A stretch of DNA of 64,000 nucleotides from Variovorax sp. PBL-H6 (GTDB lineage Bacteria; Pseudomonadota; Gammaproteobacteria; Burkholderiales; Burkholderiaceae_C): NCBI RefSeq assembly GCF_901827155.1, contig NZ_LR594659.1:2914001-2978000 (forward strand). Direction: 5' to 3'. Below the pieces are notes generated by a model. It worked only from the letters and a program-made list of their open reading frames with translations, had not been told where the DNA came from and made no database searches. Below, piece by piece: positions 1 through 7,917 of the stretch. Every line of letters starts with the position of its first letter. Position 1 is the first letter of the stretch. The translations under genes and the position numbers were made by a program.

Positions 1-1
1 G

Positions 2-745
2 GCCGAGCTTCCCCTGGTCGCCGACGAGCCCAACGTGATGGCGCCTGCCGTCGCGCAGCTCTATGCGAAGCAGCTCGCGAAGTACAACGAGTTCAAGGGC
101 GTGCACATCGTCAGCATCTTCACCACGGCCGCCGGACACGTCTACACCGCGAAGAAGCCGGTGCGGTCCATGGAGGACTTCAAGGGCGTCAAGCTCCGTA
201 CCTCGTTGGCTGCCAACAGCCCCGCCGTGCAGGCGCTGGGCGCGGTGCCGGTGCAAAAGGGGACCAATGAAATCTACGAGCTCGTGTCTTCCGGCGTGCT
301 GGACGGAACCCTCTTGAGCAAGGAAGGCGTGGTCAGCTTCAGCCTGGTCAACACCCTCAACAACCTGACGATCATTCCGGGCGGCATCTACAACTCCGTG
401 CTGTCGCTGGCGATCAACGAGGACAAGTGGAAGGCGATCTCCGCGAAGGACCAGGAAGCCATCACGAAGATCTCGGGCGAGGCCATGGCCAAGGAAGTCG
501 GACGGGCCTATAGCAAGGCCGATGCGAATGCCGTCGCGGCGATGAAGCAGGCGGGCAAGACCGTGATCGTCGCCGAGGGCGATTTCTACAAGCAGATCAA
601 GCAGTCGCTGTCCTACGCCGAGGCAACGTGGATCGCCAAGGCGAAAAAGAAGGGCATGGCCAATCCGGAGGCGGTGCTGGCGGAGTTCCGTGCGGACATC
701 GTCGCGCGGCACCAGGCACTCGGCGTTCCGATGATCGGCCAGTGA
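2..745 (+). CDS. TRAP transporter substrate-binding protein (DctP family), 5' end outside window
   Basis: Periplasmic solute receptor of a TRAP carboxylate transporter, which hands its ligand to the DctQM permease. The reading frame is open from the window edge, so the start and signal peptide are missing and 247 residues remain. The segment with FKGVKLRT followed by a GAVPV stretch, and the C-terminal AKKKGMANPEAVLAEFR, are typical of the family. It is a clear paralogue of the next gene, which has the same motifs in the same order and nearly the same C-terminus, so this is a tandem receptor duplication. The shared dctQ and dctM genes follow the second copy. The ligand is unknown; the neighbouring CoA and acyl-CoA enzymes suggest an organic acid. 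Confidence 0.9.
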   Translation, partial: AELPLVADEPNVMAPAVAQLYAKQLAKYNEFKGVHIVSIFTTAAGHVYTAKKPVRSMEDFKGVKLRTSLAANSPAVQALGAVPVQKGTNEIYELVSSGVLDGTLLSKEGVVSFSLVNTLNNLTIIPGGIYNSVLSLAINEDKWKAISAKDQEAITKISGEAMAKEVGRAYSKADANAVAAMKQAGKTVIVAEGDFYKQIKQSLSYAEATWIAKAKKKGMANPEAVLAEFRADIVARHQALGVPMIGQ

Positions 746-827
746 ACGGCACGCGTGATGCGCGAAGAGTTTGCAGGCCTCACGGTGCGCGTAGCCGACC
801 TCCAACTTCGATCTCTCCAGCCATGAC

Positions 828-865
828 AAGTACTATTGACAGGTAAACAGGCAAAGGCGTAGATT
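828..865 (+). promoter_or_regulatory. Promoter with GntR-type motif copy 1, upstream of the second TRAP receptor
   Basis: The motif AAGTACTATTGACAG lies at 828-842. Its TTGACA (836-841) is a consensus -35 hexamer, followed after 18 bp by TAGATT (860-865) as -10. The same 15-mer recurs exactly at 6974-6988 (minus strand) and 21183-21197, with variants at 10819 and 19915. A regulator bound here would cover the -35 box. I infer that one or both cluster GntR regulators act here; binding is not shown by the sequence. Confidence 0.7.
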
Positions 866-945
866 GGCTGGGCGGATTTTCCGCGGCGACGACAACCCCC
901 AGACGCCCGCCCCCAACGGGACATGACAGTCGATGGAGACAACAG

Positions 946-1977
946 ATGCACAAGCTCAAGACAATTGTTCGGACTGCCGCGATCGGTCTGCTTCTTGCGG
1001 CCACTACCGCGTTGGCGCAGGCCCAGGCGCCAGTCGTCGTGAAGTACTCCTCGTGGCTGCCCCCCACGCATTGGCTGAATACGACCGCCGTGATTCCCTG
1101 GATGGCCGAGGTCGAGAAGGCGACACAGGGCCGGGTCAAGATCGAGATGCTGCCCAAGACCGTCGGCACGCCGCCCACGCAGTTCGACGTGGTTCGCGAC
1201 GGCCTGGCGGATCTCAGCCTGATCGTGACGGGCTACACCCCGGGCCGATTCGAGTTGGCGGAGATGGGCGAGCTTCCCTTCCTCGGCGAGGATCCGACCA
1301 TCATGTCCCCGGCGTTCGACCGGGTGTACCGAAAGCACTTCGCGAGCGCCAACGAATTCAAGGGCGTGGAGGTGATGAGCATCTTCACGATAGCCCCGGG
1401 ACACATCTTCACGTCGAAGAAGCAGATCAAGAGCGTCGATGACCTCAAGGGCATGAAGCTTCGCAGCGCCTCGGCCACCGGCACGCGGGCCCTGACGCTG
1501 TTGGGTGCGGTGCCGATCCTGAAGTCGTCCACCGAAGCCTTCGAAATGCTGTCGACAGGCGCCATCGACGGAAGCCTGATGCTGCAGGAGACGGTGAAGT
1601 CGACCAACTCGGTGGGCCTCCTGCACTACGGCTTGCTCGTTCCGGGCGGGTTGTTCAACTCCTCGCTCGCCGTCATCGTCAACGGCGACAAGTGGAAGAC
1701 GATCTCGCCGGCCGACCAGCGCGCGATCATGGGCGTGTCCGGTGAAGCACTGGCGGCGAAGATCGGCCGCGCCTATGCGGCGGCCGACCAGTCCAGCATC
1801 GATGCGATGAAGGAAGCCAAGTACGTCCTGGAGCGCGCCAACCCGGCATTGGCGGAGGGCCTTCGCAAGGCGCTGAGCCCCATCGAGGACGAGTGGATCG
1901 CCAAGGCAAAGAAGAAGGGCGTTGCCGATCCGGCCGCCGCACTTGCCGAGTTCCGCGCCGCAGTCCAGTCCCGCTAA
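946..1977 (+). CDS. TRAP transporter substrate-binding protein (DctP family)
   Basis: Full-length 343-residue periplasmic receptor for a TRAP carboxylate transporter. Residues 1 to about 28 are a typical signal peptide: KLK at the N-terminus, a hydrophobic core, then ending ALAQAQA. The mature part starts with VVVKYSSWLPPTHW. GGAG at about 934-937 serves as ribosome binding site. It is followed after 13 bases by dctQ, then dctM and an SDR gene, so these form an operon behind the promoter at 828-865. Together with the partial paralogue upstream, one permease appears to have two receptors. The ligand cannot be read from the sequence. Confidence 0.92.
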   Translation: MHKLKTIVRTAAIGLLLAATTALAQAQAPVVVKYSSWLPPTHWLNTTAVIPWMAEVEKATQGRVKIEMLPKTVGTPPTQFDVVRDGLADLSLIVTGYTPGRFELAEMGELPFLGEDPTIMSPAFDRVYRKHFASANEFKGVEVMSIFTIAPGHIFTSKKQIKSVDDLKGMKLRSASATGTRALTLLGAVPILKSSTEAFEMLSTGAIDGSLMLQETVKSTNSVGLLHYGLLVPGGLFNSSLAVIVNGDKWKTISPADQRAIMGVSGEALAAKIGRAYAAADQSSIDAMKEAKYVLERANPALAEGLRKALSPIEDEWIAKAKKKGVADPAAALAEFRAAVQSR

Positions 1978-1990
1978 AGGGCACAACGCC

Positions 1991-2497
1991 ATGTATCACC
2001 GAATCGAACGCGCGGCAGTGAACCTGGCAGCAGTGCTGCTGTTCGGCCTGATGCTCCTGACCTTTGTCGACGTGGCCGGACGCAATCTGTTCAACAAGCC
2101 GCTCACGGGGGCCTCCGAACTGACCGAAATTCTTCTGGCGCTCGTCATTTTCCTGATGCTGCCGCAAGTCGCTCGGCGCAACGAACACATCGTGATCGAC
2201 CTGATCGACCAGGTCTGCAGCCCCATGGTGCGCAAGGCGCTTGACGCGTTCGCCTGCGTGCTGGCATCCATCATGTTCGGCCTGATCGCCTGGCAGTGCT
2301 GGATTCTCGCGAACAGGGCGATCGGCTATGGCGACAGGACCGCTGCGCTTCAAATCCCGGTCGGTCCGGTCCTCTATGGGTTGGCCATCATGGCCGGGAT
2401 CGTTTCGGTGGCCTCGCTGCTTGCGATCGTTCCGCGGAACCGGAGATCGGATCTGGCGGCCGATGCTGAACCCGCGCATGAGCCCGTCGTCGTCTGA
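1991..2497 (+). CDS. TRAP transporter small permease (DctQ family)
   Basis: Small four-helix membrane subunit that partners DctM in a TRAP carboxylate transporter. The ATG at 1991 was chosen because it begins MYHRIERAAVN directly before the first hydrophobic helix; longer in-frame starts would overlap the preceding receptor gene. The 168-residue length fits the family. The segments TFVDVAGRNLFNKPL and the conserved NEHIVIDL are DctQ hallmarks. It lies between the receptor and dctM with short gaps and is probably cotranscribed with both. Confidence 0.9.
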   Translation: MYHRIERAAVNLAAVLLFGLMLLTFVDVAGRNLFNKPLTGASELTEILLALVIFLMLPQVARRNEHIVIDLIDQVCSPMVRKALDAFACVLASIMFGLIAWQCWILANRAIGYGDRTAALQIPVGPVLYGLAIMAGIVSVASLLAIVPRNRRSDLAADAEPAHEPVVV

Positions 2498-2535
2498 CGC
2501 TTGCAACCTTCAGTCCATAACTTCTCGGAGCCACC

Positions 2536-3831
2536 ATGTACGCAGCAAGCGCGGGTTTCCTGTTTTCATTCGTGCTGATCTTCATGCGCGTCCCGATTGC
2601 GGTGGCACTGGGGCTCACGGGCGTCGTCGGTTTCGGCCTGACCGCCGGTTGGACCCAGTCGTTCGTGATGCTGGCGCTGACCACTCGCGAAGCGGCGATG
2701 ACGTATTCGATGGTCGTCATTCCCTTGTTCATCCTGATGGGCAACCTGGTCGCGGGCACCGGCGTGTCCAAGGAGCTCTACCGCGCCGCACAGGCCTTCC
2801 TGGGACGGCAGCGCGGGGGCCTGGCAAGCGCCACCGTGCTGTCCTGCGGCGGCTTTGCCATGGTGTGCGGCTCGAGTGTCGCCACCGTGGTGACGATGGG
2901 GAAGGTGGCGCTGCCCTCGATGCGGTCGTTCAACTACGACGACCGGCTGAGCGCCGCGACCATCGCCGCGGGCGCCACGCTGGGCATCATCATTCCGCCC
3001 AGCGTGCTGCTGGTGATCTACGGTGTGATGACCGAGACCCATATCGGCAAGCTGTATGCGGCGGCACTGGTTCCGGGCTTCCTGGGCATCATCGGGTACA
3101 TCCTGGCCGTCCGCTGGACCGTCTGGCGCAATCCGTCGAGTGCACCTCCCTCGACCGGATCGACCCGCGCAGAGAAGCTGAGCGCGGTGCTGGCGATCTG
3201 GCCCATCCTGGTCCTTTTCGGGCTGGTGCTGGGCGGCATCTACAGCGGCCTGTTCACGGCGGCTGAAGCTGCGGGCATCGGCGCCATGGGCGCATTCGCG
3301 CTCGGCGTGGCCCGCAAGAAGATGTCGGTCAAGTTGCTGCAGGAAGTCCTGCTCGACACCGCGCGATCCACCGCCGTGATTTTTGGCCTGCTGATCGGCG
3401 CGCTGGTGTTCACCGAATTCCTGAACCGCACGGGCGCGCACAACGCGGTGCTCTCGCTCGTGAAGGACCACGGGTTCTCTCCTTTCCAGGTGGTGGCCGT
3501 GATCTGCGTGATCTACATCGTCCTGGGTGCGCTCATGGAAGAGCTCTCCATGATCCTCTTGACGGTGCCGCTGTTCTTCCCCGTGGTGACGGGCTTGGGC
3601 TATGACGGCGTGTGGTTCGGCGTGCTGGTGATCGTGTTGTGCGAGCTGGGGATGATCGCGCCGCCGGTCGGGATGAACCTGTTCGTCGTCCGCTCGTTCG
3701 CGCCGGATATACCGATCAAGACCATCGTGAAGGGGATCGCACCCTTTGCGGTGGCCGATATCGTGAGGATCTTCATCATCGCGGCCTTCCCGATCCTGTC
3801 GATGTATCTCCCGAACCTTTTCTACAAGTGA
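2536..3831 (+). CDS. TRAP transporter large permease (DctM family)
   Basis: Large membrane subunit of a Na+-driven TRAP transporter, 431 residues, with about twelve hydrophobic segments throughout. Family marks include the N-terminal FIFMRVPIAVALGL region, IPLFILMGNL, the GATLGIIIPPSV loop and the PPVGMNLFVV motif near the C-terminus. GGAG at 2527-2530 precedes the start. It follows dctQ after 38 bases and is followed after 4 bases by an SDR gene. The complete receptor, dctQ and dctM set is intact, so the transporter should be functional. Confidence 0.95.
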   Translation: MYAASAGFLFSFVLIFMRVPIAVALGLTGVVGFGLTAGWTQSFVMLALTTREAAMTYSMVVIPLFILMGNLVAGTGVSKELYRAAQAFLGRQRGGLASATVLSCGGFAMVCGSSVATVVTMGKVALPSMRSFNYDDRLSAATIAAGATLGIIIPPSVLLVIYGVMTETHIGKLYAAALVPGFLGIIGYILAVRWTVWRNPSSAPPSTGSTRAEKLSAVLAIWPILVLFGLVLGGIYSGLFTAAEAAGIGAMGAFALGVARKKMSVKLLQEVLLDTARSTAVIFGLLIGALVFTEFLNRTGAHNAVLSLVKDHGFSPFQVVAVICVIYIVLGALMEELSMILLTVPLFFPVVTGLGYDGVWFGVLVIVLCELGMIAPPVGMNLFVVRSFAPDIPIKTIVKGIAPFAVADIVRIFIIAAFPILSMYLPNLFYK

Positions 3832-3835
3832 GCCC

Positions 3836-4777
3836 ATGCCCGACCCATCACCCAACCCCGACGAAGCCATGACCCTTCGATTCGATGGCCGGGTGGCCAT
3901 CGTCACCGGCGCCGGCACGGGCATCGGCCGCATCTATGCCCTGCAGCTTGCCGAACGCGGCGCCAAGGTGGTGGTCAATGATCTCGGCGGAAGCGTGATC
4001 GGGCAGGGCGGCTCCAGCCAGGCCGCCGACAGCGTGGTCGCCGAAATCCGCGCCGCGGGCGGCGAGGCGCTGGCCAACTACGACAGCGTGGCCACGGCCG
4101 AAGGGGCCGAGCGCATCGTCGCGGCGGCCGTCCAGCACTTCGGCCGGCTCGATGTCCTGATCAACAACGCCGGCAACCTGAAGATGGCCAGGCTGGGCGA
4201 GGCGGCGGTGCACGATGTCGATGCGCAGGTGGGCGTGCACCTGATGGGGTCCCTGTACTGCTGCCGCGCGGCCCTGCCCGCGATGCAGCGCCACGGCTAC
4301 GGCCGCATCGTGCTGACCAGCTCGGGTTCGGGACTGGTGGGCTTTGCCGAACAGGCCGCCTACGGCGCGGCAAAGACCGGCATGGTGGGGCTGATGAACT
4401 GCATCTCGCGCGAGTATGGCGAGCAGGGGATCTTCACCAACACCATCGTTCCGACGGCGACCACCCGCATGAGCCAAGGTTTGCTCTGGCCGAAGATGGA
4501 GAAGTTCCTGCGCCCCGAGCTGGTCGCGCCGGCCGTGCTGTTCCTGGCCAGCGAAGGCTGCACCTCCAACAGCGGCATGTTCGCTGTCGCCGGTGGGCAT
4601 GTCGCGAAGCTGGAAGTGCACAAGGCGCCGGGCGTCCAGTTCGACCCGAACCAGGCGGTCACGCCGGAGATGGTCGCCATGCGCTTCGATACGGTGTGCG
4701 ACATGTCAGGCGCGACCGAGTTTCGCGGCACGCAGGCGGCCATGGAGAAGATGCTGACCGAGATGGGCGTCATGTAA
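3836..4777 (+). CDS. Short-chain dehydrogenase/reductase, multifunctional-enzyme-2-like
   Basis: NAD(P)-dependent oxidoreductase of the classical SDR family, 313 residues. It shows the TGAGTGIGR cofactor motif, NNAG, the catalytic Ser in SSGSG, and YGAAK as the YxxxK pair. The stretch VVVNDLGG after the Rossmann motif is typical of the subgroup related to the 3-hydroxyacyl-CoA dehydrogenase domain of peroxisomal multifunctional enzyme 2. A role in 3-hydroxyacyl-CoA oxidation is therefore plausible but inferred. The start at 3836 is only 4 bases after the dctM stop; an internal ATG at 3869 is an alternative. It closes the TRAP operon and is followed by a strong terminator. Confidence 0.85.
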   Translation: MPDPSPNPDEAMTLRFDGRVAIVTGAGTGIGRIYALQLAERGAKVVVNDLGGSVIGQGGSSQAADSVVAEIRAAGGEALANYDSVATAEGAERIVAAAVQHFGRLDVLINNAGNLKMARLGEAAVHDVDAQVGVHLMGSLYCCRAALPAMQRHGYGRIVLTSSGSGLVGFAEQAAYGAAKTGMVGLMNCISREYGEQGIFTNTIVPTATTRMSQGLLWPKMEKFLRPELVAPAVLFLASEGCTSNSGMFAVAGGHVAKLEVHKAPGVQFDPNQAVTPEMVAMRFDTVCDMSGATEFRGTQAAMEKMLTEMGVM

Positions 4778-4800
4778 GCCGCACTCGCGCGCAAAGAAAG

Positions 4801-4843
4801 GCGTCATCCCGGTTCCGGCGGGGATGACGCTTTCGGCTTTTTC
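4801..4843. terminator. Rho-independent terminator between convergent transcripts
   Basis: GCGTCATCCC (4801-4810) and GGGATGACGC (4821-4830) form a perfect 10-bp stem with a 10-nt loop, followed by a T-rich tract (TTTCGGCTTTTT) on the + strand and an A/G-rich stretch (AAAGAAAG) on the other side. It lies between the + strand TRAP/SDR operon and minus-strand genes, so it may stop transcription from both directions. Confidence 0.9.
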
Positions 4844-5103
4844 AAGCAGGCAGGCGCCTGGGCGCCCAGCGCGCGGTGAACGACGGGCTCGCGAACAACA
4901 CGGTGTGGCCCATCAGGAAGAGGGCGCCGATGCCATGGAGCCCGGCGCTGAGCACCAGCGTGTCGAGATCGCGCGCCACGCGAGGTGCCAGGGCGCTGCC
5001 GGCGGCGAACATCATCACCGACAGCAGCACCAGCAGGTCGCCGACGCAGGCGCAGCGGGCCGTCGGCCGCGTCGGGTGCGGCCGCAGCAGTCGCGCCCAT
5101 GGG
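4842..5103 (-). pseudogene. Possible remnant of a small membrane protein
   Basis: On the minus strand, in a frame different from the upstream AtuA-like gene, about 85 residues with strongly coding-like third positions run to a stop at 4842. They include hydrophobic stretches (LLVLLSVMMFAAGSAL, GIGALFLMGHTVLF). No ATG or GTG with a ribosome binding site is visible at a suitable place; the first ATG lies inside the first hydrophobic stretch. I read it as the 3' remnant of a membrane-protein gene, or a tiny protein with an unusual start. No family was recognised. Confidence 0.3.
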
Positions 5104-6915
5104 TCAGGACGCGATCGTTCCCTGGAACCCGGGGTCGATCTCCGGCAGCCAGGCCTTGGGGATGTCGACCGGGTGGGTCAACGCAATCTGGCTGAAGGTC
5201 TTGCCCAGCGGGTCGTTGCGCAGCGATGCCGCACCGCCGCCGCCGAGGGCCTCGTCGAGGACGTAGTTGTAGGCGTGGATGCCCGGGACCTCGTAGCGGT
5301 GCACACGGCCCTTCGCCAGGTGATCGAACCAGTCACGCATGGCGGCCTCGGTCAGCTGCGTGCCGATGACGGAGGCGAAGCGCGGTTGCCGGGCGATGAT
5401 CGCCAGGTGTGCCCGGTCGCCCTTGTCGCCGCTGCGCGCCACCGCGATGGCCGACAGCGGCACGGTCACGGTTTCGCCTGCCGGCAAGGGCGCGAGCGAG
5501 AAGCGGGCGCCGTCACCCGGCACGAACTCGGGTGCGGACGAGGCGATCTCGACCGCGTTTCGCTCCTTGTCGATCACCACGCTCACAGGCACGCGGCTCT
5601 TCGGCCACAGGAAGGAGAACAGCCGGAACACCGCCTGCGGCTTCTGGCGGCCGCTGAAGCCGGTGGTCCCGGGCGCGCCGGCGATGCCCATGGGGGCGAT
5701 CTCGCCGGCCACGAGTTCCAGCGCCTTGGCGTTGTCGTGATGGAGGGCCAGACGAACCACCACCTCGCGGGCGTCCGACCGGGCATGGGCGCCGAAGGAC
5801 GGCTGCTCGCTGCCGAGCACCTCGATGCACACGCGCTTGAAGTCTCCGTGCCCGGCCTCTGCCATCAGCCGGCGTGCGCGGGCGACGATCGCGTCCATGG
5901 CGCGTTGCCCCATCGCGACGGCGTCCTTGCCGACGAAGGTGAGCGTGGTCGAGAGGCGATGGCCATCCACCCACGTGCCGCTGACCTTGTAGGTCGGCGT
6001 GGGCGCCCGTCCGCGCGCGCCGCTTACGCGCACGCGATTGGCGTCGGCCTGTTCGAGGGTCACCGAAGTGAAGTCGCAGGTCACGTCCGGCAGCAGGTAG
6101 TTGGCCGGCTCGGTCACCTCGTACAGCATCTGCTCGGAGACGACCAGCGGGGTGATGAGCCCGCCGGTGCCCGCGGGCTTGCTCAGCACGAACGTGCCAT
6201 CGGCTTCGCATTCGGCGATGGGGTAGCCCATGTCCTCCCATCCGGGCACCTTCCACCAGTCGGTGAACAAGCCGCCCGTGGTCTGCGTCGTGCATTCGAG
6301 GATGTGGCCGACGAGACTGCCGGCCGCGAGACGGTCGTAGTCCCCGGGCTTCCAGTCGAAGCGATGGACGAGTGCAGCGAGTGCCAGGGCACTGTCGGCG
6401 CAGCGCCCGGTGATGACCACCTCGGCGCCCTGGCGCAGCGCCGCCGCGATCGGGAAGGCACCGAGATAGGCGTTCATGCTGGTCAGGCCTTCGGGCAGCG
6501 GCGCGCCGGAGAACGCCTCGCGCACACCCGCGGCGCTCACTTCCTCGCGATGAGGCAGCAGGTCGTCGCCTTCGATCACCGCGATGCGGAGGCTCACGCC
6601 GGCCGCGTCCGCCGCCGCGCGCAGGGCCTGAGCGCAGGCCTGCGGATTCATGCCGCCGGCGTTGCTCAGGAGCGTGGTCCCGCGCTGCTTGAGCGTCTTG
6701 AGGTGCGGGCCTAGGGCCTTCACGAAGTCAGTTGCATAGCCGAGCTCCGCATTGCGGCTCTTGGCGCTGGCCATGATGGAGAGTGTGAGTTCGGCAAGGT
6801 AGTCGAACACCAGCACGTCGACGTCGCCGCGTTGGATCAGTTGTTCGACGCCCTTGTTGCTGTCTCCCCAGAAGGCGCTGGCGCCACCGATGCGCAGCGT
6901 GTCCTTGTTTGCCAT
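5104..6915 (-). CDS. AtuA-family (DUF1446) protein with C-terminal AtuA-like domain
   Basis: About 603 residues, the usual length for proteins joining the acyclic terpene utilisation AtuA domain (DUF1446) to a C-terminal AtuA-like ferredoxin-fold domain. N-terminal marks are RIGGASAFWGDS, VDVLVFDYLAELT, LSNAGGMNP and VITGRCADSAL. The C-terminal part contains VAVARSGDKGDRAHLA, typical of the second domain. The biochemical role of AtuA proteins is not established; relatives occur in terpenoid and branched acyl-CoA degradation clusters. ATG at 6915 is preferred over ATG 6930 because AAAGGA sits at ribosome-binding distance. Motif copy 2 lies just upstream, shared with the divergent ligase operon. 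Confidence 0.88.
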   Translation of the reverse strand: MANKDTLRIGGASAFWGDSNKGVEQLIQRGDVDVLVFDYLAELTLSIMASAKSRNAELGYATDFVKALGPHLKTLKQRGTTLLSNAGGMNPQACAQALRAAADAAGVSLRIAVIEGDDLLPHREEVSAAGVREAFSGAPLPEGLTSMNAYLGAFPIAAALRQGAEVVITGRCADSALALAALVHRFDWKPGDYDRLAAGSLVGHILECTTQTTGGLFTDWWKVPGWEDMGYPIAECEADGTFVLSKPAGTGGLITPLVVSEQMLYEVTEPANYLLPDVTCDFTSVTLEQADANRVRVSGARGRAPTPTYKVSGTWVDGHRLSTTLTFVGKDAVAMGQRAMDAIVARARRLMAEAGHGDFKRVCIEVLGSEQPSFGAHARSDAREVVVRLALHHDNAKALELVAGEIAPMGIAGAPGTTGFSGRQKPQAVFRLFSFLWPKSRVPVSVVIDKERNAVEIASSAPEFVPGDGARFSLAPLPAGETVTVPLSAIAVARSGDKGDRAHLAIIARQPRFASVIGTQLTEAAMRDWFDHLAKGRVHRYEVPGIHAYNYVLDEALGGGGAASLRNDPLGKTFSQIALTHPVDIPKAWLPEIDPGFQGTIAS

Positions 6916-6973
6916 CACTATTCCTTTCATGCAGGGGTGTTTCGAGCCTGGAGTTTCCTGTTAGCATATCGTC

Positions 6974-6988
6974 CTGTCAATAGTACTT
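6974..6988 (-). promoter_or_regulatory. GntR-type motif copy 2 between divergent operons
   Basis: Read on the minus strand this is AAGTACTATTGACAG, identical to copies 1 and 4. It lies in the short intergenic space between the divergent AtuA-like gene (start 6915) and the CoA-ligase operon (start 7021), so one site could control both. I see no good -10 box at the right spacing for either direction. Confidence 0.6.
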
Positions 6989-7020
6989 CTCGAAGATTCA
7001 CTCATGGAGCGCTGTGCGGC

Positions 7021-7917
7021 ATGGCGATCTTGCTGACCTCTGGAACCCGCGTCCTGGCCGTCAATGCGACCGGTGCGTATGGCGGCGGCCAGGTGCGCGC
7101 GATGCGTGGATTCGGCACGCAGGTGGTGGCTCATGTGGCGCCCGGTCGCACTGGCGAGATTGAGGGACTGCCGGTATTTGCCACCATCGCGGATGCGGTG
7201 AAGGCCACACAGGCAAGCGCCGCGGCCATCTTCACGCCGGCGGCTGGCGTGCGTGATTCCCTGGACGAGGCCGCGCGTGCGGGCCTGACACTCGCTTTCG
7301 CGGCTGCGGAGTTCGTGCCCGTGCATGACGTGCTGCGCGCCGCACAGCAGGCGCGAGAAGCCGGGTTGTGGATCGTGGGCCCGAACTCCAGCGGCATGGC
7401 ATCGCCCGGGCAGGCCGTGCTCGGGGCCATTCCCCCTGGCATGACACGCCCAGGCCGCATCGGCGTGATGGGCCGAAGCGGCACGCTCACCATGAACGTC
7501 TGCCGGGCGCTGAGCCGGGCCGGGCTTGGCCAGAGCTCGGTCGTGCACATCGGCGGCGACGTGGTGTGCGGACGCAATCCGCACGAATGGCTCGGCCTGT
7601 TCATCGCCGATCGGCAGACCGACCTGGTGGTCTATCTCGGAGAGCCCGGCGGCACCAAGGAGTACGCCATGCTGGACGCCGTGCGCAGTGCCGGGAAGCC
7701 GGTGGTGGCGCTGGTAGTCGGCCGCCATGTTCCCAAGGAGCGCCGCATGGGCCATGCAGGCGCCTTGGTCGGCAGCGAACGCGAAACCGCTGCCGCCAAG
7801 ATCGATGCGCTCGCCGCGGCGGGTGCGCATATCGCCAGGTCCCCGGACGAGGTGGTCGAGATCGCCGGGCGCCTGCTCGGTCAGCCTGCGCCGACTGCGT
7901 TGGAGTCGCCCGCATGA
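7021..7917 (+). CDS. Succinyl-CoA synthetase alpha-like acyl-CoA ligase subunit
   Basis: CoA-binding and phosphohistidine subunit of an NDP-forming acyl-CoA ligase of the succinyl-CoA synthetase superfamily, 298 residues. It has a Rossmann-type N-terminus, IVGPNSSGM, the ligase loop GVMGRSGTLT, and the active-site histidine in RRMGHAGALVG (about residue 245), so the catalytic residue is intact. The start at 7021 follows GGAG and excludes an upstream extension reaching into the AtuA-like gene. Its stop overlaps the beta-subunit start by 4 bases. Because the context is a catabolic cluster, it probably activates a cluster-specific acid rather than succinate; that is inference. Confidence 0.88.
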   Translation: MAILLTSGTRVLAVNATGAYGGGQVRAMRGFGTQVVAHVAPGRTGEIEGLPVFATIADAVKATQASAAAIFTPAAGVRDSLDEAARAGLTLAFAAAEFVPVHDVLRAAQQAREAGLWIVGPNSSGMASPGQAVLGAIPPGMTRPGRIGVMGRSGTLTMNVCRALSRAGLGQSSVVHIGGDVVCGRNPHEWLGLFIADRQTDLVVYLGEPGGTKEYAMLDAVRSAGKPVVALVVGRHVPKERRMGHAGALVGSERETAAAKIDALAAAGAHIARSPDEVVEIAGRLLGQPAPTALESPA

